6,629 nucleotides of DNA from an uncultured Prevotellaceae bacterium (GTDB taxonomy: Bacteria; Bacteroidota; Bacteroidia; Bacteroidales; Bacteroidaceae). The notes below the pieces were generated by a model that saw only the letters and a program-made list of their open reading frames with translations, was not told the origin of the DNA and made no database searches. Made by a program: the position numbers and the translations under genes. Where the stretch lies: the NCBI GenBank assembly GCA_945827465.1, contig CALZOH010000180.1:1-6629 (forward strand). Direction: 5' to 3'. Positions 1 to 6,545 of this stretch are shown here, one piece after another; the stretch's first letter is position 1, and every line of letters begins with the position of its first letter.

Positions 1-23
1 TTTTTTGGAGGTAATTTCTACAC
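1..23. repeat. Direct repeat, copy 1 (23 bp)
   Basis: This copy begins TTTTTTGGAGGTAATTTC and ends TACAC. It matches the copy at 43-65 at 22 of 23 positions, the difference being G11 versus A53. It starts on the first base of the window, so the array may continue to the left. Its GTAATTT (11-17) can also pair with AAATTAC (31-37) in the spacer. Confidence 0.7.
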
Positions 24-42
24 CGAGTCAAAATTACTCTCA

Positions 43-65
43 TTTTTTGGAGATAATTTCTACAC
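43..65. repeat. Direct repeat, copy 2 (23 bp)
   Basis: This is the second copy, 42 bp from the first start to start, with a 19-bp spacer (24-42) holding GAGT (25-28) and ACTC (36-39) as a small inverted pair. A third partial start, TTTGGAGA, follows at once at 66-73 and runs into the hairpin GGAGA-AGCGC-TCTCC (69-83). It lies in noncoding DNA, so a dispersed intergenic repeat is the likeliest class. Two copies are too few to call CRISPR. Confidence 0.7.
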
Positions 66-102
66 TTTGGAGAAGCGCTCTCCCCGAAAAGGGCCGAACT
101 GC

Positions 103-134
103 TTTCGACGTTTTCGATTAGCTCTTTAACTTTG
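103..134 (+). promoter_or_regulatory. Candidate plus-strand Bacteroidota promoter
   Basis: TAACTTTG (127-134) is an exact TAnnTTTG -7 box. Twenty bases upstream, TTTC (103-106) differs from the TTTG -33 consensus at one position. Transcription would begin near 141, heading toward the 3' end of spoT and just ahead of the ATG at 155. The wider string CTTTAACTTTGCAGC has the look of promoters in this phylum, but no confident gene follows. Confidence 0.45.
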
Positions 135-154
135 CAGCGATTTTTTAGCAAAGG

Positions 155-244
155 ATGTCAAGAAGAATAAGTCAGTTACGTTTAAACAGCGCTCCAAAGG
201 CCTACATTTGGGGGAGCGTCCATCCTTTCTTCCAAATTATTTAG
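155..244 (+). other. Short ORF (29 codons) behind the plus-strand promoter motif; possible small gene
   Basis: ATG 155 opens 29 codons ending at TAG 242, starting MSRRISQLRLNSAPKAYIWG. It lies about 14 nt after the predicted transcription start. The peptide is basic at the N-terminus and ends in aromatic and aliphatic residues. I recognise no family. It contains the strong hairpin at 190-218, which argues equally well for a small RNA or chance. Its frame is not the one used by the next open frame (253-486), so a frameshifted gene remnant is another reading. Confidence 0.2.
190..218. other. Strong bulged hairpin in the intergenic region
   Basis: CGCTCC (190-195) pairs perfectly with GGAGCG (213-218), and AAA (196-198) pairs with TTT (207-209) across a three-G bulge (210-212), leaving an 8-nt loop. 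That makes nine pairs, six of them in the outer stem. No clean T tract follows on either strand; on the plus strand a pyrimidine-rich stretch (219-232) comes next. It could be a weak terminator for a plus-strand transcript starting near 141, or for spoT read-through. Neither is shown. Confidence 0.4.
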
Positions 245-252
245 CCGGTTGA

Positions 253-486
253 AACAGGGCCCCTTCCAGCCTTCTTTCAGTCCTTGACATTTCCCCGTCA
301 TTAGATTTTCACTTATTTCTTCATTTCATCCCTTACGGCTCTGGAGCAACTCTACTGGTCTTTGATACCTTCTTGTTCGGCATGGCCGTATGGGTGCTGA
401 TAGCCACCTATCATTTCCGGCGAAAACTGGCCAATCCGATTCCTACGTTGAAGTCGTTGTATGCTCTATGCAGAATAGAAAGATAG
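253..486 (+). other. 77-codon open frame resembling the end of a membrane protein; possible gene remnant
   Basis: The frame is open from just after TGA 250 to TAG 484. Its translation looks protein-like: a hydrophobic stretch at residues 32-53 (ATLLVFDTFLFGMAVWVLIA...) followed by HFRRKL, as in a transmembrane helix with a cytoplasmic basic end, then a polar tail ending CRIER. There is no ATG before residue 44 (base 382), so an intact gene would be only 34 codons. The same frame is also open from 130 to 249, interrupted by the TGA at 250, which fits a decayed gene. It converges on spoT, ending 43 nt from the spoT stop. I recognise no family. The opposite strand also has a short open frame here, so coding status is doubtful. 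Confidence 0.22.
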
Positions 487-528
487 CAGCGGGTTGCGCG
501 AATGGAGCTAACGAATGATGGGGACTGA

Positions 529-2796
529 TTAGTCGAAACGAACAGCCTTCATCACTTTGTCGATTTTTTTGAGCGCAAGACAGATGTTGCGAACCTCTTC
601 GGTGTTATGGACGCGCACCGTGAGCTGTGCCTCAAAAATACCGTTGTTGCCGGCAATGTTCAGGGCCACAACGTTGACATGCTCTTGCTGGTAAAGCGAT
701 TCGGCGATTTTGAGCAACATGCCTTTCTCATCAATGCCGCTGATGTTGATGGTTGTTTCAAAGAGCGGCGTATGGATGTCCCAGTTGATGGCGATGATGT
801 TATTGCCGAAGTTGCTCTTGAGCTTCATGGCCTTTTCGCAGTTGCGCTTGTGAATAAAGAGCTTGTTCTCGTCTTCGTCGATAAAGCCTAAGGCATCGTC
901 GCCCGGAATGGGATGACAGCAGGTTGCAATCTGGCAATGCCGGATGTTGGCGTCGGTAAGGGTCAGCACCTTCTTCCGGTCAATATGGCTCATGAAGTTG
1001 GTGTCGTCTTCGATGTCGGCCTCTTCTTTTTTGTTATTGATGAAGGGGATGAACTTGCGCCAGCCGGAGGTGTGGCGTTTTCCACGCAAATAGTCGCAGT
1101 CGGCATCAGTCAGGATATATTTCTTCTGCCCCAAGGCCTGCAACAGGCTTTCCTTGCTCTCGAAGCGATGGAATTGGCGCAATTTGTTGATGATGTCGGG
1201 GCTGATTTCCAAATTCTTCTTTTCCAAGAAATCCTGAAGAATCTTGAAACCTTCCTGTTCCGTTTCGCGGTTCATCTTGCGCAGGCAAGTCTGAATTTTG
1301 CTTTTGGCTTTGGCCGTGGTGACATATTTGAGCCATTCATGCTTGACTTGTTGGTTGCGAGACGTGAGAATCTCAACCTGGTCGCCGCTCTTGAGATGGT
1401 GCATGAGCGGAACCAATTTATGATTGACCTTGGCGCCGATGCAATGCGTGCCCAGGAAAGAGTGGATGCTGAAAGCAAAGTCAAGGGCGGTGGCGTTGGC
1501 CGGCATCGACTTGATTTCGCCCTTGGGCGTGAAGACGATGATTTCAGACGCAAAGAGATTGAGCTTGATGGTGTCGAGCAGGTCGAGGGTGTCGGGCTGC
1601 GGGTCGTCGAGAATCTCTTTGATGGTATGTAACCATCCGTCCATCTTATCGTCTTCGGGATGGCTCACTCCGTCCTTGCTCTTATATTTCCAATGGGCAG
1701 CTACGCCTTGTTCGTCGATGTCATCCATTCGCTGCGAGCGAATTTGAACTTCAATCCATTCACCATCGTTGCTCATCAGGGTTACGTGGAGCGATTGGTA
1801 GCCGTTGGCCTTAGGATGGCTCACCCAGTCGCGGAACCGGTCGGGATGGGATTTATAGATTTGGGTCAGGGCTACGTAGATGTTGAAGCAATCGTTGATT
1901 TCTTCTTCAGGATTATGAGGCGTAAAGATAATGCGGATGGCAAGGATGTCGAAGATTTCATCAAAAGAAACGTGCTTGTTCTGTATCTTCGACCAAATAG
2001 AGTAGGGGCTTTTGATGCGTGAAACGATTTGATAATCGATGGGCATCTTATCGAGCGCAGCCCGAATGGGTGGCGTGAAATTCTTGAAGATATTGTCGCG
2101 CTCGGCCTGGGTGGAAGCCAACTGTCGGGTAATGGCTGCATAATCGTCGGGATGCTCGTACTTGAAACTCAGATTCTCAAGCTCGGTCTTGATTTTGTTC
2201 AGGCCCAAACGGTCGGCGAGCGGTGCGTAGATGTAGAGCGTTTCGCCGGCAATCTTATATTGCTTGCTGGGAAGCATGCTCGAAAGTGTCCGCATGTTGT
2301 GCAGGCGGTCAGAAATCTTGATGAGGATGACACGGATGTCGTCGCTCATGGTCAGTAGCAACTTCTTGAAGGTTTCTGCCTGCAAGGAGGCCTTGTCGCC
2401 GAAGATACCGCCGGAAATTTTGGTAAGTCCCTCTACGATGTTCGAGATCTTTTCTCCAAAAAGATTCCGAATGTCTTCATACGTATAGTCGGTATCTTCT
2501 TCCACGTCATGCAGAAGAGCAGCGCAAATGGAGGTTGAACCTAATCCGATTTCGCCGCAGGCAATTTGTGCCACGGCGATGGGATGAAGGATATAGGGCT
2601 CTCCCGAGCGTCGTCTGACTCCTTTGTGTGCCTGTTTGGCAAAATTAAAGGCTCGGGTGATGATGTCTACTTTTTTACGATGGTTGGATGCCAGATAGGT
2701 ATCAAGTAACTTACGAAATGCATCGTAAATCATTTTTTCTTCACGCTCTTCTTGTTCTTGAGGCGTTTCTTTGAGGGGTAATTTTCCTGTGTCCAT
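529..2796 (-). CDS. spoT: Bifunctional long RSH: (p)ppGpp synthetase/hydrolase (RelA/SpoT family)
   Basis: A 755-residue full-length RSH enzyme that makes pppGpp/ppGpp from ATP plus GTP/GDP and hydrolyses it, setting the stringent response. The HD hydrolase domain (about 40-210) keeps the metal-binding set H71, H96-D97 (LLHDVEEDT) and D163 (SDRLHNMRT), so hydrolysis should be active. The synthetase domain (about 230-360) has IKSPYSIWSKI, FDILAIR with D283, HPKANGYQSLH with Y333, and EVQIRS with E349, so synthesis should be active too. The regulatory half has a TGS domain (about 416-479, H445 in FSIHSFLG), a helical region, a zinc-finger domain (CC at 626-627, HPIPGDDALGF, H649, C653) and a C-terminal ACT domain (about 678-755). 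It starts 21 nt after mltD and is the last gene of the set. A later ATG at residue 22 exists, but the first fits family length. Bacteroidales often carry two long RSH genes, so relA versus spoT naming is uncertain. It looks GC-richer than parAB. Confidence 0.96.
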   Translation of the reverse strand: MDTGKLPLKETPQEQEEREEKMIYDAFRKLLDTYLASNHRKKVDIITRAFNFAKQAHKGVRRRSGEPYILHPIAVAQIACGEIGLGSTSICAALLHDVEEDTDYTYEDIRNLFGEKISNIVEGLTKISGGIFGDKASLQAETFKKLLLTMSDDIRVILIKISDRLHNMRTLSSMLPSKQYKIAGETLYIYAPLADRLGLNKIKTELENLSFKYEHPDDYAAITRQLASTQAERDNIFKNFTPPIRAALDKMPIDYQIVSRIKSPYSIWSKIQNKHVSFDEIFDILAIRIIFTPHNPEEEINDCFNIYVALTQIYKSHPDRFRDWVSHPKANGYQSLHVTLMSNDGEWIEVQIRSQRMDDIDEQGVAAHWKYKSKDGVSHPEDDKMDGWLHTIKEILDDPQPDTLDLLDTIKLNLFASEIIVFTPKGEIKSMPANATALDFAFSIHSFLGTHCIGAKVNHKLVPLMHHLKSGDQVEILTSRNQQVKHEWLKYVTTAKAKSKIQTCLRKMNRETEQEGFKILQDFLEKKNLEISPDIINKLRQFHRFESKESLLQALGQKKYILTDADCDYLRGKRHTSGWRKFIPFINNKKEEADIEDDTNFMSHIDRKKVLTLTDANIRHCQIATCCHPIPGDDALGFIDEDENKLFIHKRNCEKAMKLKSNFGNNIIAINWDIHTPLFETTINISGIDEKGMLLKIAESLYQQEHVNVVALNIAGNNGIFEAQLTVRVHNTEEVRNICLALKKIDKVMKAVRFD

Positions 2797-2817
2797 ATCT
2801 AAGAGGGATGGGAGGGT

Positions 2818-4083
2818 TTATCTGACTCTGATTTTCTTTCCGGCTCGGATGCTACTGCCCTTGATGCCGTTGAGTCGGCGCAGGTTGGCGACGGTGGTAT
2901 GGTTTTGCTTGGCAATGACCGAAAGGGTCTGGCCTTTGCGTATGGTGACGTAGCGCGGGCTTGAACCGGAACTTTTGGAGGTAGACTTAGTAGTCTTCGC
3001 GTTGGGAGAGGCGTCGCTGTCGGCAGTTTGTGACAAAGAGCGTTCCGCCATTTTGTCATCGCTATAGATAGAGTCTTGCAAGTCGATGAAGGTGAGAATC
3101 TGTTTTTGCGGCATGCGCAAGATGCACTCCATCTTATAGCCCGGTATGAGGGTGGTGTTATATTGTGGATTCAGGGCCTTCAGTTCGTTGATGTCAATAT
3201 TGCAGATGCTGGCAATTTTTTCCATTTTGACATCGCGGTTCACAAGAATGGTGTCGGTGTTGGAAGAAAAACTGACGCGCATCGGTTGGATATTATGTAC
3301 GCTATAGTAATTCATTACGTAATTGGCCGCAATGAAAGCAGGCACGTATCCTTGGGTCTCGCGCGGGAGGTACGAACTGATTTTCCAATAGTCGCGTTCA
3401 CCGCCGGCACGATGAATAGCTTTGTTGATGTTGTTGGGACCACAGTTGTAGGCGGCAATCACCAGATTCCAGTCGCCGAAAATATCATATAGATCTTTCA
3501 GGTATCTTGCTGCTGCGTAGGAAGCTTTAATGGGATTACAGCGCTCGTCAACCAGGCTGTTGATTTCAAGTCCGTAACGTTTGCCGGTTGCGGCCATAAA
3601 TTGCCAAAGGCCCATGGCGCCTACCCTGCTGCGTGCGCGTGGATTGAATGCCGACTCGATGACCGGAAGATATTTCAATTCAAGGGGAAGCTGATATTGT
3701 GCAAGCGCTTCTTCCATGATGGGAACGTAGAAATTAGATGCTCCCAACATGTATGAAACGGAGTGCCGAAGTCGTCCGGTATATTGGTCGATATATTTTT
3801 GTACAACTTCATTATAAGCCATATCCATGATGGCAGGAATTCTCTTCAAACGGTCTTCGTAAACAGCATTCTCGAAGTAGGGATTGACGTCAGCCAATTG
3901 CGAAACGGTATCAATCTTGTAGGATTGACTCAAATTCCAGGCGGCAATGAGTGAATCCGTATTTTCGAGCATGCCTTCCGGCAGGTTGAGCTCGTCGTCT
4001 TTGTCTTCTTTGTCTTCTTGTTGTGCCCAAGTTGCGGGACAAGCCAATAAGAATGTGATGATAAATATCTTTAGAGTCTTCAT
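2818..4083 (-). CDS. mltD: MltD-like membrane-bound lytic murein transglycosylase with C-terminal LysM
   Basis: A 421-residue family GH23 lytic transglycosylase, numbered from the chosen ATG at 4083. Such enzymes cleave the MurNAc-GlcNAc bond of peptidoglycan, forming 1,6-anhydroMurNAc ends, in the periplasm. The SLT domain spans about 95-240: the catalytic glutamate is E143 in IESAFNP, followed by SRVGAMGLWQFMAATGKRYG and the AAYNCGPNNINKAI motif at about 210-223. A degenerate LysM-like segment lies at about 283-325. After a Ser/Lys/Thr-rich linker (about 348-376) comes a clear LysM at about 378-421 (YVTIRKGQTLSVIAKQ...). I prefer ATG 4083 because it gives MKTLKIFIITFLLAC, a clean signal sequence; the in-frame ATG at 4119 adds 12 residues (MQFFFQITNSYQ) and would overlap the preceding gene by 22 nt. 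The signal could be lipoprotein type (FLLAC, Cys15) or signal peptidase I type (TWA, then QQ). E. coli MltD is a lipoprotein, which favours the former. Confidence 0.92.
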   Translation of the reverse strand: MKTLKIFIITFLLACPATWAQQEDKEDKDDELNLPEGMLENTDSLIAAWNLSQSYKIDTVSQLADVNPYFENAVYEDRLKRIPAIMDMAYNEVVQKYIDQYTGRLRHSVSYMLGASNFYVPIMEEALAQYQLPLELKYLPVIESAFNPRARSRVGAMGLWQFMAATGKRYGLEINSLVDERCNPIKASYAAARYLKDLYDIFGDWNLVIAAYNCGPNNINKAIHRAGGERDYWKISSYLPRETQGYVPAFIAANYVMNYYSVHNIQPMRVSFSSNTDTILVNRDVKMEKIASICNIDINELKALNPQYNTTLIPGYKMECILRMPQKQILTFIDLQDSIYSDDKMAERSLSQTADSDASPNAKTTKSTSKSSGSSPRYVTIRKGQTLSVIAKQNHTTVANLRRLNGIKGSSIRAGKKIRVR

Positions 4084-4097
4084 TTGGTACGAATTAG

Positions 4098-4832
4098 TTA
4101 TTTGAAAGAAAAACTGCACTGCAGTCCGATGGCGCGGCTGTTGCCCGTTGCTCGTTGTTGCTGAAATACAGCGGGCTCAACCTTCATGCTCAGATCTTTG
4201 GTGATGTCAAAGGTTGAGAGTTGTGCGTCTACGTAGGCATCGACAACAGAGATGAGGTAAACGCCAATGAACGCAAATATACTGAGGTCGCGATTACGGC
4301 GATAAAAGTCTTTCTTATGTTTGAAAATGTTCTTAAACTGTTCTTCCTTGCCTTCGATGTTGTAGCCTAACGGCAGCATTTTAAGGTAGCTGGCCGTATT
4401 AGGGTCGTCATCCATAATGTCAATGTAGGCTTGGGAGTAGTCCTTGTACATTTGTTGATTCCAAAGCAGAGCATAGGTACAACCAATGAATCCACCATAA
4501 ATAATGGGCAATTTCCAAAACTTCCGATTATATATCTGACCGGCTCCCGGTATAACGAGCGACATCCATAAGGCTTGTTTGGGATCGGGAATGAACTTTT
4601 CCTTTTTCTGTTTAACCTTTCGGGTAGAGTCTTCGGGAGTGATGACTGTATTATCAGCTTGGGTAAGACTGTCGACTTGCTCCTGACTTCTTCGGATGAT
4701 GCTGTCGCTCACAGCACGTAAAGTGTCGGTCGTTTGTTTCTCTATGACTTGAGCGTGCGAGGGAATGGCCGAGAAAAGTATCTCTGCGAGAAAAATGATA
4801 ACGAAAGAAATTGTTACATTCCTTATGCTCAT
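4098..4832 (-). CDS. DUF5683-type envelope/membrane protein, function unknown
   Basis: A 244-residue protein that I place in the DUF5683 family, on the basis of a Pro-Lys lead-in followed by the small-residue motif IPGAGQIYNRKFWKLPIIYG at about 94-113. Such proteins are widespread in Bacteroidota and have no established biochemical role. The N-terminus (1-27) reads as a signal peptide, with a hydrophobic stretch at about 7-22 and likely cleavage after SHA (25-27). Residues 28-80 form a polar, Ser/Thr/Gln-rich linker ending in a lysine cluster. Hydrophobic segments lie at about 86-98, 107-124 and 183-200, the first two joined by the PGAGQIYNRK turn, which recalls TM2-type hairpins. The tail (about 215-244) alternates polar and nonpolar residues and ends in FSFK. 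Its ATG overlaps the parB TGA by 4 nt, and mltD begins 14 nt after its stop. Being between parB and a wall hydrolase suggests an envelope role, but that is only an inference. Confidence 0.86.
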   Translation of the reverse strand: MSIRNVTISFVIIFLAEILFSAIPSHAQVIEKQTTDTLRAVSDSIIRRSQEQVDSLTQADNTVITPEDSTRKVKQKKEKFIPDPKQALWMSLVIPGAGQIYNRKFWKLPIIYGGFIGCTYALLWNQQMYKDYSQAYIDIMDDDPNTASYLKMLPLGYNIEGKEEQFKNIFKHKKDFYRRNRDLSIFAFIGVYLISVVDAYVDAQLSTFDITKDLSMKVEPAVFQQQRATGNSRAIGLQCSFSFK

Positions 4833-5719
4833 TTTTTCAGATTGTCAAACAGCAACATCAGTCTTTCCAAATCATCTTGTGATTGGAAGGGAATACTGAT
4901 TTTTCCTTTGCCGTTTTGAGAATAGGTCATTTGCACTTTCGACTGGAAAAAGTCGCTGAGGCGTTGTTTGATGGCAACATATTCTTCCGGCAGGGGCTTG
5001 TCGGTCTTCACCATGTGCTTGCCGCTTTTGATGTCATCACCATTATTGATGGCTTGAACCATCTCTTCAACTTTTCTGACCGAATAATCGTTTTTCTGGA
5101 TTTCCTTGAAGAGTTTCAACTGAGTGGATGGGCTTTGTATGCCGAGCAAGGCACGTGCGTGACCTTGATCAATTTGCTTATTACGCAAAGCGATTTGAAC
5201 GTCGGCCGGCAACTTAAGCAAACGGAGATAATTTGCAACAGTGGTACGTTTTTTACCGACTTTTTCAGCCAATTGTTCCTGTGTCAGTTGAAATTGTTCT
5301 ATCAGATTATTGTAGGCCAAAGCGATTTCGATAGAGTTTAAATCTTCACGTTGGATGTTCTCAACGAGGGCCATTTGCATCATCTTTTCGTCAGATGCTG
5401 TTCTAACGTAAGCTGGAATGCTGGTCAGACCGGCTAATTTTGATGCTCTCCAGCGGCGTTCTCCGGCAATAATCTGGTAGGTGCCGTCATCCATTTGTCG
5501 GAGTGTGATCGGCTGAATGATACCGATGGCCTGAATGGATTGTGAAAGTTCTTGAAGAGCTTCCTCGTCCATTTCCCTACGAGGTTGGTTGGGGTTGGCT
5601 ACTATCTTATCAATGGCAATCTCGTTGATGGACGATGAACCTTGTGTGGTTACATCTTCATTGGAGATCAAAGCATCCAATCCTCTTCCGAGTGCTTGAA
5701 ATTTTTTGTGTACTGCCAT
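4829..5719 (-). CDS. parB: Chromosome-partitioning protein ParB (Spo0J family), CTPase clamp
   Basis: A 296-residue protein of typical ParB length. The family binds parS sites, hydrolyses CTP, slides along DNA as a clamp and stimulates ParA. Domains in order: a basic N-terminal ParA-activating segment with GRGLDALIS at 11-19; the ParB/Srx nucleotide-binding domain from about 31 to 140, with NPNQPRR at about 42-48, the arginine-rich box GERRWRA at 86-92 and ENIQRE at 120-125; a helix-turn-helix region at about 145-171 (LTQEQLAEKVGKKRTTVANY); the IDQGHARALL helix at about 183-192; then a charged linker and a C-terminal dimerisation region at about 240-296. All hallmark boxes are present, so it should be functional. 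Its ATG overlaps the parA stop by 1 nt and its TGA overlaps the next ATG as ATGA, which implies translational coupling. I saw no parS-like palindrome in the window. Confidence 0.96.
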   Translation of the reverse strand: MAVHKKFQALGRGLDALISNEDVTTQGSSSINEIAIDKIVANPNQPRREMDEEALQELSQSIQAIGIIQPITLRQMDDGTYQIIAGERRWRASKLAGLTSIPAYVRTASDEKMMQMALVENIQREDLNSIEIALAYNNLIEQFQLTQEQLAEKVGKKRTTVANYLRLLKLPADVQIALRNKQIDQGHARALLGIQSPSTQLKLFKEIQKNDYSVRKVEEMVQAINNGDDIKSGKHMVKTDKPLPEEYVAIKQRLSDFFQSKVQMTYSQNGKGKISIPFQSQDDLERLMLLFDNLKK

Positions 5720-6486
5720 TATTTTTCGTTCTTCTTGATGATTTCCTTAGCCAAGGCAAGGTGGTTTACTGCCCCTTTTGATTCCGCATCGTATAAGATG
5801 ACGGGCATACCATGGCTGGGAGCCTCACTGAGTTTGACATTACGCATGATGACGGTCTTGAAAACCAATTCTTGAAAATGACGTTTTACTTCATCATAGA
5901 TTTGGTTGGCCAGTTTCAAACGACTATCAAACATGGTAAGAAGGAATCCTTCGATTTGCAGATTGGGATTGAGTTTCTTTTTTATGATGCGGATGGTGTT
6001 GAGCAGTTTGCTAATACCTTCCAAAGCAAAATATTCACATTGTACAGGGATGATGACTGAGTCTGCGGCAGTGAGAGCATTCACCGTGATAAGTCCTAAA
6101 GAAGGAGAACAGTCAATCAGAATGAAGTCGTATTCGTCTTTGAGTGGGGCAATAATACGTCCTAAAACCTTTTCTCGATTTTCGAGATTCAGCATTTCTA
6201 TTTCTGCTCCTACCAAATTGATATGCGAAGGAATAATGTCGAGTCCTTCTATGTCGGTTGTATAAATGGCTTCGTGCGGATCAATATTGCTGATGATGCA
6301 TTCGTAAATCGAGGTGTCAATATGGTTGATGTCAACTCCTATTCCTGATGAAGAATTGGCTTGTGGGTCGGCATCAATGAGTAGGACCTTCTTCTCCAAA
6401 GTAGCTAAAGAGGCTGCAAGATTAATGGAAGTGGTAGTTTTCCCTACACCGCCTTTCTGATTTGCCAATGCTATGATTTTACTCAT
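5719..6486 (-). CDS. parA: Chromosome-partitioning ATPase ParA (Soj family)
   Basis: A 255-residue protein of normal length for chromosomal ParA/Soj. This family forms ATP-dependent dimers that bind DNA nonspecifically; ParB stimulates their ATPase, which drives origin segregation on the nucleoid. Visible motifs: the deviant Walker A KGGVGKTT at residues 11-18 with signature lysine K11 and catalytic K16; the switch segment DADPQAN at about 38-44; Walker B ILIDCSP at about 122-128 with D125; and the conserved MRNVKLSEAP block at about 214-223. There is no N-terminal DNA-binding extension, so it is the short chromosomal type rather than the plasmid P1 type. ATG 6486 lies directly before the Walker A strand, leaving no room for a later start. 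An AAGGA sits one base before the ATG, too close to act as a normal Shine-Dalgarno. It is the first gene of the operon, and its TAA shares one base with the parB ATG. Confidence 0.96.
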   Translation of the reverse strand: MSKIIALANQKGGVGKTTTSINLAASLATLEKKVLLIDADPQANSSSGIGVDINHIDTSIYECIISNIDPHEAIYTTDIEGLDIIPSHINLVGAEIEMLNLENREKVLGRIIAPLKDEYDFILIDCSPSLGLITVNALTAADSVIIPVQCEYFALEGISKLLNTIRIIKKKLNPNLQIEGFLLTMFDSRLKLANQIYDEVKRHFQELVFKTVIMRNVKLSEAPSHGMPVILYDAESKGAVNHLALAKEIIKKNEK

Positions 6487-6514
6487 ATCCTTGTATATAT
6501 AAATATTCCGGCTG

Positions 6515-6545
6515 CAAAGATAGTGGAATTTGACCGAAGTACAAA
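6515..6545 (-). promoter_or_regulatory. Bacteroidota-type promoter of the parAB operon
   Basis: Read on the minus strand, TTTG (6545-6542) is followed after exactly 19 bp by TATCTTTG (6522-6515). This is a full match to the known Bacteroidota primary-sigma consensus, TTTG at -33 and TAnnTTTG at -7 with 19-21 bp between. Transcription would start at about 6508, leaving a leader of roughly 22 nt before the parA ATG. The leader is AT-rich, with no properly spaced Shine-Dalgarno, as is usual in this phylum. It is the only perfect two-box match I found on this strand, and it suits a single promoter for all five genes. Confidence 0.82.

Noticed and set aside
1..65. CRISPR array
   Set aside because: There are only two repeats, of 23 bp with a 19-bp spacer, both shorter than usual. 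The spacer pairs with the repeat, and no cas gene is present.
66..95. Hairpins GGAGA-AGCGC-TCTCC (69-83) and CCC-GAAAA-GGG (83-93) as terminators
   Set aside because: The stems are short and compete for the same bases, and neither strand has a T tract beside them.
460..528. Rho-independent terminator directly after spoT
   Set aside because: No GC-rich stem followed by a T tract is visible in the first 70 bases past the stop; the short GCG/CGC pairing near 490-500 is too weak.
1..528. tRNA or other structured RNA gene in the left region
   Set aside because: No acceptor stem with T-loop (GTTCRA-type) arrangement was found. The only strong fold is the single hairpin at 190-218.
913..1632. Long plus-strand open frame (239 codons) opposite spoT
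   Set aside because: It lies wholly inside the RSH gene, whose protein has every expected domain. The translation has no recognisable motif, and long antisense frames are expected in GC-richer coding DNA.
3076..3492. Plus-strand open frame (138 codons) opposite mltD
   Set aside because: It is antisense to the transglycosylase domain and LysM linker, with no promoter, no motif and no independent support.
4084..4119. Upstream ATG (4119) as the mltD start
   Set aside because: It would put 12 polar and aromatic residues ahead of a clean signal peptide and overlap the preceding gene by 22 nt. ATG 4083 gives a normal exported N-terminus.
4274..4306. Internal minus-strand promoter for mltD: TATATTTG (4281-4274) with TTTA 21 bp upstream
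   Set aside because: The -33 box is off consensus and the motif sits within DUF5683 codons for Ile-Phe-Ala. Tight gene spacing makes a separate promoter unnecessary. Kept only as a weak possibility.
4883..5341. Plus-strand open frame (152 codons) opposite parB
   Set aside because: It is a shadow of parB. It looks hydrophobic and aromatic only because it is the complement of ParB's lysine-, glutamate- and glutamine-rich codons.
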